Program-made: the position numbers and the translations under genes
Notes under the pieces: model-generated
The model's input: the letters and a program-made list of their open reading frames with translations, nothing else
Database searches by the model: none
What the model was told of the DNA's origin: nothing
Part shown: one piece after another, positions 1 to 6,026 of the stretch
Numbering within the stretch: the first letter of the stretch is position 1
Layout of the letters: every line of letters starts with the position of its first letter
Source: an uncultured Pseudomonadota bacterium
GTDB lineage: Bacteria > Myxococcota_A > Polyangia > HGW-17
DNA length: 9,898 nucleotides
Direction of reading: 5' to 3'
Assembly (NCBI GenBank): GCA_938004375.1
Contig: CALKWH010000262.1
Span: 1-9,898 of the forward strand

Positions 1-46
1 AGATCGTATTCGGTGACTGGAGTTCAGACGTGTGCTCTTCCGATCT
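1..46 (+). other. Illumina adapter remnant (not genomic)
   Basis: Bases 13-46 match the Illumina multiplexing/TruSeq read-2 primer sequence, ending in the familiar GCTCTTCCGATCT. Bases 1-4 (AGAT) match the end of the P7 oligo, and bases 5-12 (CGTATTCG) sit exactly where an 8-base i7 index would be. Genomic sequence therefore starts at base 47. The contig end is an assembly artefact, and the first gene is cut or joined to adapter here. Confidence 0.97.
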
Positions 47-51
47 AGCCT

Positions 52-1305
52 GTGATTCATATTTCAGTCAAAGGCAAGATTCAGCTGAAAGATGAAGCCG
101 AGGCCAAGACGCTGAGCCACTTCGCCGGGGACTGGGCCCTGGGGCCGTCCACGTCGTACATGCTGCTGTTCGAGCGCAAGCAGGCCGAGACGCCGGTCGA
201 GACCTCCGAGGCTTCCTTTCTCGGCAAGGTGCTCTTCGCCGGCATCGTCGACGAGGGTTCGCTCCTCGAGTTCTTCAACTTCCTCGGCGAGAACAACCGG
301 TCCGGCGTCCTCGTGGTCGTCTCCGAGGGGATCAAGAAGTCCGTCTTCTTCAAGGAGGGGCAGATCCGCTACGCCACCTCCACGGATCCCGAGGACCGCC
401 TCGGCAACGTGCTGTTCCGCTACGGCATGGTCGACAAGACCAAGCTCAGCGAAGCCCTCAGCGACCGCTCCCGGCGCCTGGGCGAAAAGCTCGTTCAGAT
501 GGGCGTGCTGGGCATCTCCGACCTCTATCGGGCCATCAAGATGCAGGTCGAGGAGATCGTCTACAGCACGTTCCTATTCACCTCGGGCAGCTTCTATTTC
601 TACGAGATCCTGTCCACGGCCAGCCTGCCCAGCCATCTGCACCTCGCGACCCGGAACGTCCTGATGGAGGGTCTGCGCCGCATCGACGAGATGTCGTATT
701 TCCGCAAGAAGCTCCCCGGGGCCGAGGTGGTCCCCGAGGTCATCAAGGACTGCACCGTCGAGAACCTCACCGCCCAGGAGTCCGCCATCCTCGCGCTCAT
801 CGACGGCCGGTGCAACCTCGAGGAGCTCTCGCGCAAGAGCCACCTGGGCATCTTCGACACCACGCGCATCGTCTTCCATCTGATGCAGGGCGGCATCGTG
901 CGGGTGAAGAGCACCTCGTCCATGGCCAGCGAGGCCTCGGGCGGCGAGGCCAACATCGACAAACTGCTGACCGCGTACAACAACGTGTTCCTGCTCATCT
1001 CGGCCAAGGCCGAGGGTTTCACGCCCAAACTGCAGCGCGATCTGGAACTGTTCCTGCGCAAGCTCGACGGCGAGCTGGCCGTGCTCTTCGCGGGCGTGGC
1101 CGTGAAACCCGATCTCTCCATCGACACCGCGCAGATCCTGAAGAACATGGGCCGCCTGTCGGACCGCAGCGGCGTGTTCAGCCTGGTCTACAAGGCCCTC
1201 GACGAGATCTTCTACTTCCTGCTGTTCTCCGCCGGCATCTCCATCGACGCCAACGTCGAGGCGGACCTGCAGAACACGATCCGCGCCTTGACCAAGCAGG
1301 AATGA
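52..1305 (+). CDS. DUF4388 (PATAN-like) signalling protein, 5' end uncertain/partial
   Basis: The frame is open from the adapter junction at base 47; the GTG at 52 is only the first possible start. No ribosome-binding site can be judged because the upstream DNA is adapter, so the true N-terminus may lie beyond the contig. Counting from 52 (417 aa), residues ~60-185 look like DUF4388/PATAN: a 'GVLVVV...KSVFFKEGQIRYA' strand pair, then helices with 'RLGEKLVQMGVL' and 'FTSGSFYFYE'. Residues ~235-287 resemble the winged-helix segment often found after DUF4388 ('ILALIDGRCNLEELS...VFHLMQGGIV'). Residues ~300-414 form a helical domain I do not recognise. There is no signal peptide or membrane segment, so it is cytoplasmic. 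DUF4388 proteins are common in Myxococcota and cyanobacteria and are linked to two-component and gliding/polarity signalling. The partner and output are unknown. Family call is good; function is inferred. Confidence 0.85.
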   Translation: MIHISVKGKIQLKDEAEAKTLSHFAGDWALGPSTSYMLLFERKQAETPVETSEASFLGKVLFAGIVDEGSLLEFFNFLGENNRSGVLVVVSEGIKKSVFFKEGQIRYATSTDPEDRLGNVLFRYGMVDKTKLSEALSDRSRRLGEKLVQMGVLGISDLYRAIKMQVEEIVYSTFLFTSGSFYFYEILSTASLPSHLHLATRNVLMEGLRRIDEMSYFRKKLPGAEVVPEVIKDCTVENLTAQESAILALIDGRCNLEELSRKSHLGIFDTTRIVFHLMQGGIVRVKSTSSMASEASGGEANIDKLLTAYNNVFLLISAKAEGFTPKLQRDLELFLRKLDGELAVLFAGVAVKPDLSIDTAQILKNMGRLSDRSGVFSLVYKALDEIFYFLLFSAGISIDANVEADLQNTIRALTKQE

Positions 1306-1315
1306 GCCGCCTCGT

Positions 1316-1341
1316 GGCCGGACGTTTTACCACCGCCGGCC
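1316..1341 (+). terminator. weak inverted repeat after the DUF4388 gene
   Basis: GGCCGG (1316-1321) and CCGGCC (1336-1341) can pair across a 14-nt loop, 10 bases past the stop codon. No T-tract follows, so this is at best a weak or Rho-assisted terminator. It separates the DUF4388 gene from the tRNA promoter. The arms are themselves palindromic and common in GC-rich DNA, so chance is possible. Confidence 0.25.
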
Positions 1342-1360
1342 GACTCCCGCGGAAATCAGC

Positions 1361-1388
1361 TTGACTTTGCGCCGCGATTGCCTGAAAT
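1361..1388 (+). promoter_or_regulatory. sigma70-type promoter of the tRNA pair
   Basis: TTGACT (1361-1366, 5/6 to consensus), a 16-bp spacer, then TGAAAT (1383-1388, 4/6) lie just upstream of tRNA-Pro. Predicted transcription start is near 1395, giving a leader of about 7 nt before the mature tRNA at 1402. The locally AT-rich stretch 1384-1401 in GC-rich DNA supports the call. Confidence 0.55.
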
Positions 1389-1401
1389 AAACCTCGATTT
1401 T

Positions 1402-1475
1402 CGGGGCGTAGCGCAGCCTGGTAGCGCGCTTGCTTTGGGAGCAAGATGCCGGAGGTTCAAATCCTCTCGCCCCGA
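1402..1475 (+). tRNA. tRNA-Pro (anticodon TGG)
   Basis: Full cloverleaf: acceptor CGGGGCG (1402-1408) pairs with CGCCCCG (1468-1474); D stem GCGC/GCGC (1411-1414, 1424-1427); anticodon stem CTTGC/GCAAG with loop TTTGGGA and anticodon TGG at 1436-1438; T stem GGAGG/CCTCT (one G-T pair) with loop TTCAAAT. The discriminator is A1475. The next bases are CCC, so the 3' CCA is not encoded and must be added by CCA-transferase. It lies 10 bp before tRNA-Arg and is probably co-transcribed with it. Confidence 0.97.
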
Positions 1476-1485
1476 CCCCCCCCAT

Positions 1486-1558
1486 GCGCCTGTAGCTCAG
1501 GGGATAGAGCAGCGGCCTTCTAAGCCGTTGGTCGCAGGTTCGATTCCTGCCAGGCGCG
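1486..1558 (+). tRNA. tRNA-Arg (anticodon TCT)
   Basis: Acceptor GCGCCTG (1486-1492) pairs with CAGGCGC (1551-1557). The anticodon stem GCGGC/GCCGT encloses loop CTTCTAA with anticodon TCT at 1519-1521. The T arm is GCAGG-TTCGATT-CCTGC, and the discriminator is G1558. CCA is not encoded (the next bases are CAT). It decodes AGA/AGG, which are expected to be rare in this GC-rich genome. I see no hairpin terminator in the 20 bp before the convergent nitroreductase stop. Confidence 0.97.
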
Positions 1559-1578
1559 CATTGATCAAAAAGTGAACA

Positions 1579-2196
1579 TTACCCAGGCAGGGGGCCGACG
1601 GGGATGACGCAGAGCGCGGTCTCCCAGGCGGGATCGAGGTGGAGGAGCTCCTGCAGGCGCTGTTCGGTGAAGGCGCCCACGGGCACCGCGCCCAGGCCCA
1701 GGGAGGTCGCCTGGAGCAGGAGGTTCTGCGTCATTTGACCGGCCTCGAAGTAGATGTACTGGGCGCTGCGGTCGCCGTAGCGGGGGCGGATGCGCTCGGG
1801 GACGCCGGTGACGATGAAGACGGCCTGGGCCCGGGCGACCCAGGGCTGGCTCAGGCAGGCGTTCATCAGGTCGAGGCACAGGTCGCCGGCGGCGAGCAGC
1901 CGCAGGCCGTGGACGTCGGGCAGGTGCCGGTAGAGGCCGGCGGGCAGGTCCGTCACGTCGCGGGCGGCCACCAAAACCTCGAGGGGATAGGTGCCGCCGG
2001 CGGACGGCGTGGTGCGCAGGGGGCGGCCCTTCTCGTCCGGGGTCGAACCCTGGGCGGCGAAGAGCAGGTGACCCAGCTGGGCCAGCGTCAGGGGCGCCGC
2101 GTCAAAGTGGCGCACCGAGCGACGCCGGGCGAGGACCTCCTCGAAGGACGGACCCCGGTGGGTGCATTCGGGCAGGGAGAGGATGGAGCCTGGCAT
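1579..2196 (-). CDS. SagB/ThcOx-type nitroreductase family oxidoreductase
   Basis: 205 aa. It belongs to the FMN-dependent nitroreductase fold, closest in look to the SagB/ThcOx branch. Visible signatures are 'RRSVRHF' (25-31), 'LGHLLFAAQG' (41-50), the FMN-site loop 'PSAGGTYPLE' (64-73), 'YFEAGQMTQNLLLQA' (149-163) and 'GLGAVPVGAF' (167-176), ending 'IPVGPLP'. Family members transfer hydride from NAD(P)H through FMN; SagB-type enzymes oxidise azolines in peptide biosynthesis, but no cyclodehydratase or precursor gene is nearby, so that role is not supported. The ATG at 2196 is preferred over the longer frame upstream because TAGGAG lies 6 nt before it, formed partly by the TAG stop of rubrerythrin only 8 bp away. 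The two genes are almost certainly one transcript and translationally coupled, suggesting a redox or detoxification role. There is no signal peptide, so it is cytoplasmic. Confidence 0.88.
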   Translation of the reverse strand: MPGSILSLPECTHRGPSFEEVLARRRSVRHFDAAPLTLAQLGHLLFAAQGSTPDEKGRPLRTTPSAGGTYPLEVLVAARDVTDLPAGLYRHLPDVHGLRLLAAGDLCLDLMNACLSQPWVARAQAVFIVTGVPERIRPRYGDRSAQYIYFEAGQMTQNLLLQATSLGLGAVPVGAFTEQRLQELLHLDPAWETALCVIPVGPLPG

Positions 2197-2204
2197 GGGC
2201 GCTC

Positions 2205-2780
2205 CTAGTACCGCTCGGCGTGGACCTCGAAGTAGTCCTTCGGGTGCAGGCAGGCGGGGCAGAGCTCGGGGGCCTTCTTGCCCTCGTGCAGGTAGCCGCA
2301 GTTGAGGCACTTCCACACGACCACGTCGTCCTTGGCGAAGACCTTTCCTGCCTCGAGGTTCGCGTGGAGCTTGCGGTAGCGGGCCTCGTGGGCCTTCTCG
2401 ATGGTGGCGGTCAGGCGGAAGGCGGCGGCGATGTCTTTGAAGCCTTCCTCTTCGGCGACGCGGGCGAACTCGGGGTACAGGTCGCCCCACTCCTCGAGCT
2501 CGCCGTCGGCGGCGGCCTTCAGGTTCTCGAGGGTGGTGCCGATCTTCCCGGCGGGGTACATGGCCGTGATCTCGCACAGTTCGCCGTCCTCGAGGAACTT
2601 GAAGAAGCGCTTGGCGTGCTCCTTCTCGTTGAGGGCGGTCTCGGTGAAGAGCTCGCTGATGCTGACCAGGCCTTCCTTCTTCGCCTGCTTGGCGAAGTAG
2701 TCGTAGCGGTTGCGGGCCTGGGACTCGCCGGCGAAGGCCTTCAGCAGGTTTTTCTCGGTGCGGGTTCCTTTGATGCTCAT
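2205..2780 (-). CDS. rbr: rubrerythrin
   Basis: 191 aa, the classical length. It is a cytoplasmic non-haem di-iron peroxidase that reduces hydrogen peroxide to water, protecting anaerobes and microaerophiles. The ferritin-like part carries the expected ligands: E19, E52-x-x-H55, E94, E97, and E128-x-x-H131. The C-terminal rubredoxin-like [Fe(SCys)4] domain has C158-x-x-C161 and C174-x-x-C177. All metal residues are intact. The start is firm: AAGGA lies 7 nt before the ATG. The nitroreductase follows 8 bp downstream. Upstream, the ZU5-like lipoprotein ends 51 bp before the start codon, and that gap holds a duplicated gene end with competing hairpins. No clear promoter is visible in the gap, so expression may come by read-through from the lipoprotein promoter or from a promoter inside that gene. 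Confidence 0.97.
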   Translation of the reverse strand: MSIKGTRTEKNLLKAFAGESQARNRYDYFAKQAKKEGLVSISELFTETALNEKEHAKRFFKFLEDGELCEITAMYPAGKIGTTLENLKAAADGELEEWGDLYPEFARVAEEEGFKDIAAAFRLTATIEKAHEARYRKLHANLEAGKVFAKDDVVVWKCLNCGYLHEGKKAPELCPACLHPKDYFEVHAERY

Positions 2781-2803
2781 GGGTCGTCCTTTCGGGGGTG
2801 AGG

Positions 2804-2846
2804 GGTCATTCCTGGCAAACGAATTGCCAGGTCATTCCTGGCAAAC
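2804..2846 (-). repeat. duplicated gene end forming two alternative hairpins
   Basis: A 17-bp direct repeat (2804-2820 and 2830-2846) duplicates the last four codons plus TGA of the lipoprotein gene (Val-Cys-Gln-Glu-stop). Between and within the copies, CCTGGCAA occurs at 2811-2818 and 2837-2844, with its exact complement TTGCCAGG at 2824-2831. The middle arm can pair with either flank, each time with a 5-nt loop and an 8-bp perfect stem. The structure straddles the lipoprotein stop codon and the start of the gap before rubrerythrin. No T-tract follows, so it is not a classical terminator. It could stabilise the 3' end, attenuate or punctuate the transcript. Confidence 0.85.
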
Positions 2847-3827
2847 CAGTTCGGCGGCGTAGCGGTACAGTTCCATGGTCACGTCGATCTCCACGGTGAG
2901 GGTCGCGGTGGCCTCGCCGCGGGTGAGCGGGGCGGTCACGGTGCCGCGCAGGGTCTCGCCCTCGTGCCCGGTGACGGTGAAGGTCGCGGTGTCCTCGAAG
3001 GGGAGGTAGGACCAGAAACCGTCGGGATCCCCCGTGTCGCCGTAGTTGATCTGCAGCACGCCGCCCTCGCCTTCGGCGGAGACGCCGAGCTTGAGGTTGA
3101 ACACCTGCAGGTTCCCCTCGCCGCCTTCGACCACGGCCGAGAGGGTGACGCCGCGCCCGCCGTCGGCGCCCTCGTTGTAGATGGCGTAGGTGTCGATGAA
3201 GCCGGCATCGAGGTCCCAGGTACGGTCCTCGCCCCCGAAATGGGAGACCAGCGTACCCGAGCCCAGGCCGTCCACGTCCGACGGGAAGTCCACGGTGTCG
3301 GCGAGGGCCACGTAGGTGCCACCCACGCTCATGCGCTGCCCGATGACGGTGTCGTTCGCGGTGCAGGCCTCGACCTCCTGCCAGCCGAACGCCGCGGTGT
3401 GCCGGAAGAAGAACAGGTTTCGGGTGGTGGGCGCGTGGGGGACCAGGATCGAGAGCGCCTCCGGGGCGACGTGGGGGACCTCCCCGTCGGGGGTCACCTC
3501 GATGGCGGGGCCGACGGCCTCGAACGGATGCGGCACCCCGGCGGGGACCTCGACCGCCCGCAGGGTCACGCCCAGGGGCGTCGTGAGCGCGCCGGGATCG
3601 ACGGTCACGCTGGCGCCGCACAGGGTGAGCGTCCCGCCGGCGGCGTCGAAGGTCATGGACGCCTGGTCCCCGATGGTGCAGCCGAGGTTGTTCGCGTTGT
3701 TCGCGTTGTTCGCGTTGTTGATGTTGTTGACGTTGTTGGTGTTGTTGGTGTCGCCGCCTCCGTCGTCGCAGGCGGATCCGAGCGCGGCCAACCAAAACAT
3801 TGCCAGGCAGATGAAGCGTTTTTGCAT
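2832..3827 (-). CDS. lipoprotein with (NNX)n spacer, ZU5-like domain and unknown beta-rich domain
   Basis: 331 aa. The signal peptide is MQKRF plus a hydrophobic stretch to C20 (LGSAC), followed by Asp-Asp-Gly-Gly. Residues 28-47 are an Asn-rich spacer of seven Asn-Asn pairs separated by T, V, I, A, A, A. Residues ~65-175 resemble a ZU5-like beta domain ('GGTLTLCGASVTVDPGAL', 'AIEVTPDG', 'GWQEVEA', 'GGTYVAL'); this is a by-eye call. Residues ~185-331 are beta-rich and Gly/Asp/Glu-rich, and I do not recognise them. It is probably membrane-anchored and facing the periplasm or cell surface. I chose the ATG at 3827 over an in-frame start at 3863: the longer form puts charged residues before the signal peptide and would start inside the -35 box. 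There is no Shine-Dalgarno sequence, but a promoter at 3834-3863 puts transcription start on the ATG itself. The gene end is duplicated just downstream. Confidence 0.85.
   Translation of the reverse strand: MQKRFICLAMFWLAALGSACDDGGGDTNNTNNVNNINNANNANNANNLGCTIGDQASMTFDAAGGTLTLCGASVTVDPGALTTPLGVTLRAVEVPAGVPHPFEAVGPAIEVTPDGEVPHVAPEALSILVPHAPTTRNLFFFRHTAAFGWQEVEACTANDTVIGQRMSVGGTYVALADTVDFPSDVDGLGSGTLVSHFGGEDRTWDLDAGFIDTYAIYNEGADGGRGVTLSAVVEGGEGNLQVFNLKLGVSAEGEGGVLQINYGDTGDPDGFWSYLPFEDTATFTVTGHEGETLRGTVTAPLTRGEATATLTVEIDVTMELYRYAAELVCQE
3687..3746 (-). repeat. 9-bp tandem repeat coding Asn-Asn-X (7 pairs)
   Basis: On the coding strand, AACAAC pairs alternate with one variable codon (ACC, GTC, ATC, GCG, GCG, GCG). 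All Asn codons are AAC, and the last three full units are identical. The unit length is a multiple of three, so copy-number change keeps the reading frame and only alters spacer length. Confidence 0.95.
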
Positions 3828-3833
3828 GGGGCG

Positions 3834-3863
3834 ATAATGAAGCCGGAGGCCGTCCCTTGTCAA
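3834..3863 (-). promoter_or_regulatory. promoter giving a predicted leaderless lipoprotein mRNA
   Basis: Read on the minus strand: a perfect TTGACA (3863-3858), an 18-bp spacer, CATTAT (3839-3834, 4/6), then six bases (CGCCCC) and the ATG at 3827. Transcription would start on or next to the A of the start codon. This agrees with the absence of a ribosome-binding site. It also shows the gene has its own promoter, although it lies only 61 bp after the phosphoesterase gene. Confidence 0.6.
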
Positions 3864-3888
3864 TGCCCACGAGCGGCGGGAAGGGGCG

Positions 3889-5991
3889 TCACGGCACCGG
3901 GGTCACGGTGTAGTGACGCAGGACGTCGTGGAACCGGATGGTGTAGGCGCCGGCGCCCGGCGGGAAGGCGAGGTTGGCGGCCTCCCAACTGTGGGCCAGG
4001 CCGTCCAGGGGCGGGTCGTCGCCGTACCAGCGCTCGCCGGTGTGGTCGGTGAAGAACTTGAAGCCGGGAGCCTCGCCGGGGGTCACGAGGACGGTGATTT
4101 CCCAGGTGGAGTCTTCCACCAGGGTCATGGCCGTGGTCTTCCAGCCGTTGGTGGAGCCGCGGTAGTGGCACCAGGGGAAGTCGCTGGTCGAGGGCGTCGC
4201 CCGGCGGGTGTAGTTCAGCGCGTCGAGGAGCCGCTTTCCGCCCGTGTCGCCGTAGCCGGCGGGGTTGCGCGCGTTCACGTCCCCCAGGCCCCAGGTGCGC
4301 AGGGAGAAGTCCTCGCCCGAGATCTGGATGATGGTGAAGCCCGTCTCGAGGGCGGCGTTCCCGGCGTACATGGGGTACGAGGCGAGCTCCTCGTCCATGG
4401 CCTCGAGCTGCTCGGCCCGGGGCCACTGGCCGGCGGGGGGGACCATCAGGTAGCCCACGCCCTGGGACGCCTGGCGGCCGTACTCCTTGGCGAAGGCGTG
4501 GACGTCGGCGTCGGCCACGAGGGGCCGCGTGCGCTGGTACTGGTGGACGTGCCCGGCTAGGTTCCAGTCCACGCGCCGGTGAAAGTTCGTGACGTAGGGG
4601 CGCACGAAGGGGACCTCGTCCTTGCCGCCCGACGGGGCGAACGGCGGCACGTGGTTCACCACGAAGACCCAGGGGCGCGAGGTGTCGGGGCCGCCGAGCA
4701 CGGCGTTGAGCCAGGCGCGCTGGGCGTCGACGCGACCGGTCGTGTCCCGCTCGGGGTGACGTCCGTAGAACACGGGGACCTCGGTGTTCGCGACGGCGAA
4801 AAAGGCGCACCCGGCCGAGAAATGATAGTCGTCCGGCAGCGTCATATTGGGGTCTATATAAAAATATTTACGAAAGGAAAGGGTGTCTTCGGCGTTGGCC
4901 CAGTACGCATCGACGAAGCTCGTGACGTCGGGGTTCGCCGGGGTGTCGTGGTTCCCGGGGGTGGCGTAGATCGGCCGCCGGGCGAACAGTTCGCGTCCCT
5001 TCTCGAAGAAGACGCGCCACCAGTAGTGGCGCTCGCCCTCGTGCTCCACGTCGTCCTTGGCCATGTCCCCCACATGGACGATGAAGTCGAACTCGTCGAG
5101 GTGGCCCGAGACCAGGGCGGCGGCCACGGCGGCCCACCGCTGGAGCGCCAGTTCGTCCTGGTTGTCGCCCAGGACGAGGAAGCGGACGCGGTCGTGCGCC
5201 GCCGGGAGCGTGCGGAACTCGAACACGGGCGTGAGCGCGCCGTCCGGGCCGAGGACCTGGTACTCGTAGGCGGTGTCGGGCGTGAGGCCGGCGAGGGTGA
5301 AGTGGTGGACCTCGCCGAAGCCCGCCGGGAACCCGGTCACGGCCGGATCCTGGGGCGCCTCGAGCCAGGCGGTCTCGCCGGTGGGGCGGACGAAGACCGT
5401 TCCCGAGAAGCCCTCGACGGCGGATTCGTAGTGGACGACCATGTGCGTGGACGGGTCCAGCGCGGTGGGCGTCTGGTGGACCGGCTCGGGCGCGGGCGTG
5501 AGCAGCGTGAGATAGGGGCCGACGGGGGGCAGGTAATCGGTGCTGGGCGCGGGGGTGCGGCAGGAGACCGTCGTCTCCTCGGAGAGCCGGCCGTCGGCGG
5601 CGCGGGCGCGCAGTCCGAAGGTGAGCTCGGTGTCGTCGGGGAGCCCGGTCAGGTCGACGGTCTCCACGCCGGGTGCGACCTCGACGGTCCGGTCTCCGGC
5701 GCGCACCAGGATGGCGGCGGCCGGTTGGGTCTGCGGGTCGGTCCAGGTCACCTTGGCCCGGCGCAGGATGCAGTCGGCGCGGGCGTCGGACACGCCCTCC
5801 ATCGGGGTGACCACGTTGTTGGTGTTGTTGGTGTTGTTGGTGTTGTTGGCGTTGTTGGCGTTGTTGGCGTTGTTGGTGTTGTTGGTGTTGTTGGCGTTGT
5901 TGGCGTTGTTGGCGGCGCCACCGTCGTCGCAGGCTGGCGCGAGGACGGCCAGGGTCAGAAGGATCAGCCAGGAGACCAGGATGCGGCGCAT
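3889..5991 (-). CDS. secreted metallophosphoesterase lipoprotein (purple-acid-phosphatase-like), FnIII-like and CBM-like domains
   Basis: 700 aa. The signal peptide ends at C21 (LAPAC) with Asp-Asp-Gly-Gly, followed by a spacer of 11 Asn-Asn pairs (28-59). Residues ~62-146 look like a fibronectin-III-type domain and ~160-262 like the Fn-like N-domain of purple acid phosphatases. Residues ~268-495 are a calcineurin-like phosphoesterase with all metal motifs: GDNQ (D276), GDMAK (D309), GNHD (N347, H348), VVNH (H447) and GHVH (H481, H483). The Fe(III)-binding Tyr of true purple acid phosphatases, three residues after the second motif's Asp, is Lys312 here, so a non-purple two-metal phosphatase or phosphodiesterase is likely; the substrate is unknown. 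Residues ~605-700 ('GSTNGWKTTAM...FKFFTDHTGERWYGDD') resemble starch/glycan-binding modules of the CBM/SusE type (tentative). I chose the start at 5991 because it begins a signal peptide and matches a leaderless promoter; a much longer open frame upstream is non-coding. An AT-rich codon cluster lies at residues 375-380. Confidence 0.9.
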   Translation of the reverse strand: MRRILVSWLILLTLAVLAPACDDGGAANNANNANNTNNTNNANNANNANNTNNTNNTNNVVTPMEGVSDARADCILRRAKVTWTDPQTQPAAAILVRAGDRTVEVAPGVETVDLTGLPDDTELTFGLRARAADGRLSEETTVSCRTPAPSTDYLPPVGPYLTLLTPAPEPVHQTPTALDPSTHMVVHYESAVEGFSGTVFVRPTGETAWLEAPQDPAVTGFPAGFGEVHHFTLAGLTPDTAYEYQVLGPDGALTPVFEFRTLPAAHDRVRFLVLGDNQDELALQRWAAVAAALVSGHLDEFDFIVHVGDMAKDDVEHEGERHYWWRVFFEKGRELFARRPIYATPGNHDTPANPDVTSFVDAYWANAEDTLSFRKYFYIDPNMTLPDDYHFSAGCAFFAVANTEVPVFYGRHPERDTTGRVDAQRAWLNAVLGGPDTSRPWVFVVNHVPPFAPSGGKDEVPFVRPYVTNFHRRVDWNLAGHVHQYQRTRPLVADADVHAFAKEYGRQASQGVGYLMVPPAGQWPRAEQLEAMDEELASYPMYAGNAALETGFTIIQISGEDFSLRTWGLGDVNARNPAGYGDTGGKRLLDALNYTRRATPSTSDFPWCHYRGSTNGWKTTAMTLVEDSTWEITVLVTPGEAPGFKFFTDHTGERWYGDDPPLDGLAHSWEAANLAFPPGAGAYTIRFHDVLRHYTVTPVP
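5815..5910 (-). repeat. 9-bp tandem repeat coding Asn-Asn-X (11 pairs)
   Basis: Eleven AACAAC pairs are separated by GCC or ACC codons in the order A-A-T-T-A-A-A-T-T-T, so the DNA units differ by a single base. The blocky order suggests duplication of multi-unit blocks. It lies directly behind the lipid-attachment Cys of the phosphoesterase and is the longest of three such arrays in the window. Confidence 0.95.
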
Positions 5992-5997
5992 GTCTTG

Positions 5998-6026
5998 AAT
6001 ATGGGCGGCAGCGCGGAGCTTGTCAA
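5998..6026 (-). promoter_or_regulatory. promoter giving a predicted leaderless phosphoesterase mRNA
   Basis: Minus strand: a perfect TTGACA (6026-6021), a 17-bp spacer, CATATT (6003-5998, 4/6), then six bases (CAAGAC) and the ATG at 5991. Transcription start is predicted at the start codon, and no Shine-Dalgarno sequence is present. The layout is the same as the promoter of the ZU5-like lipoprotein. Confidence 0.6.

Noticed and set aside
1378..1575. 65-aa open frame on the plus strand
   Set aside because: It lies across the two tRNA genes and is explained by them.
1579..2196. Azole/thiopeptide biosynthesis gene cluster suggested by the SagB-like oxidase
   Set aside because: No YcaO cyclodehydratase, precursor peptide or transporter for such a product is present nearby.
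2197..2577. N-terminal extension of the nitroreductase frame
   Set aside because: It runs inside rubrerythrin in another frame and is Arg/Pro/Gly-rich; the ATG at 2196 has a ribosome-binding site and starts the family's normal length.
2780..2834. Stop-codon read-through fusion of the lipoprotein to rubrerythrin
   Set aside because: The frame stays open for 17 codons between the TGA and the rbr ATG, but that is common in GC-rich DNA, rbr has its own strong ribosome-binding site, and a secreted-cytoplasmic fusion makes no sense.
4105..4120. GGTGGA/TCCACC hairpin
   Set aside because: It sits within the coding region of the phosphoesterase with no sign of regulatory context; chance in GC-rich DNA.
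5815..5910. CRISPR-like array
   Set aside because: The 9-bp periodicity is codon repeats inside a lipoprotein gene; there are no spacers or palindromic repeats.
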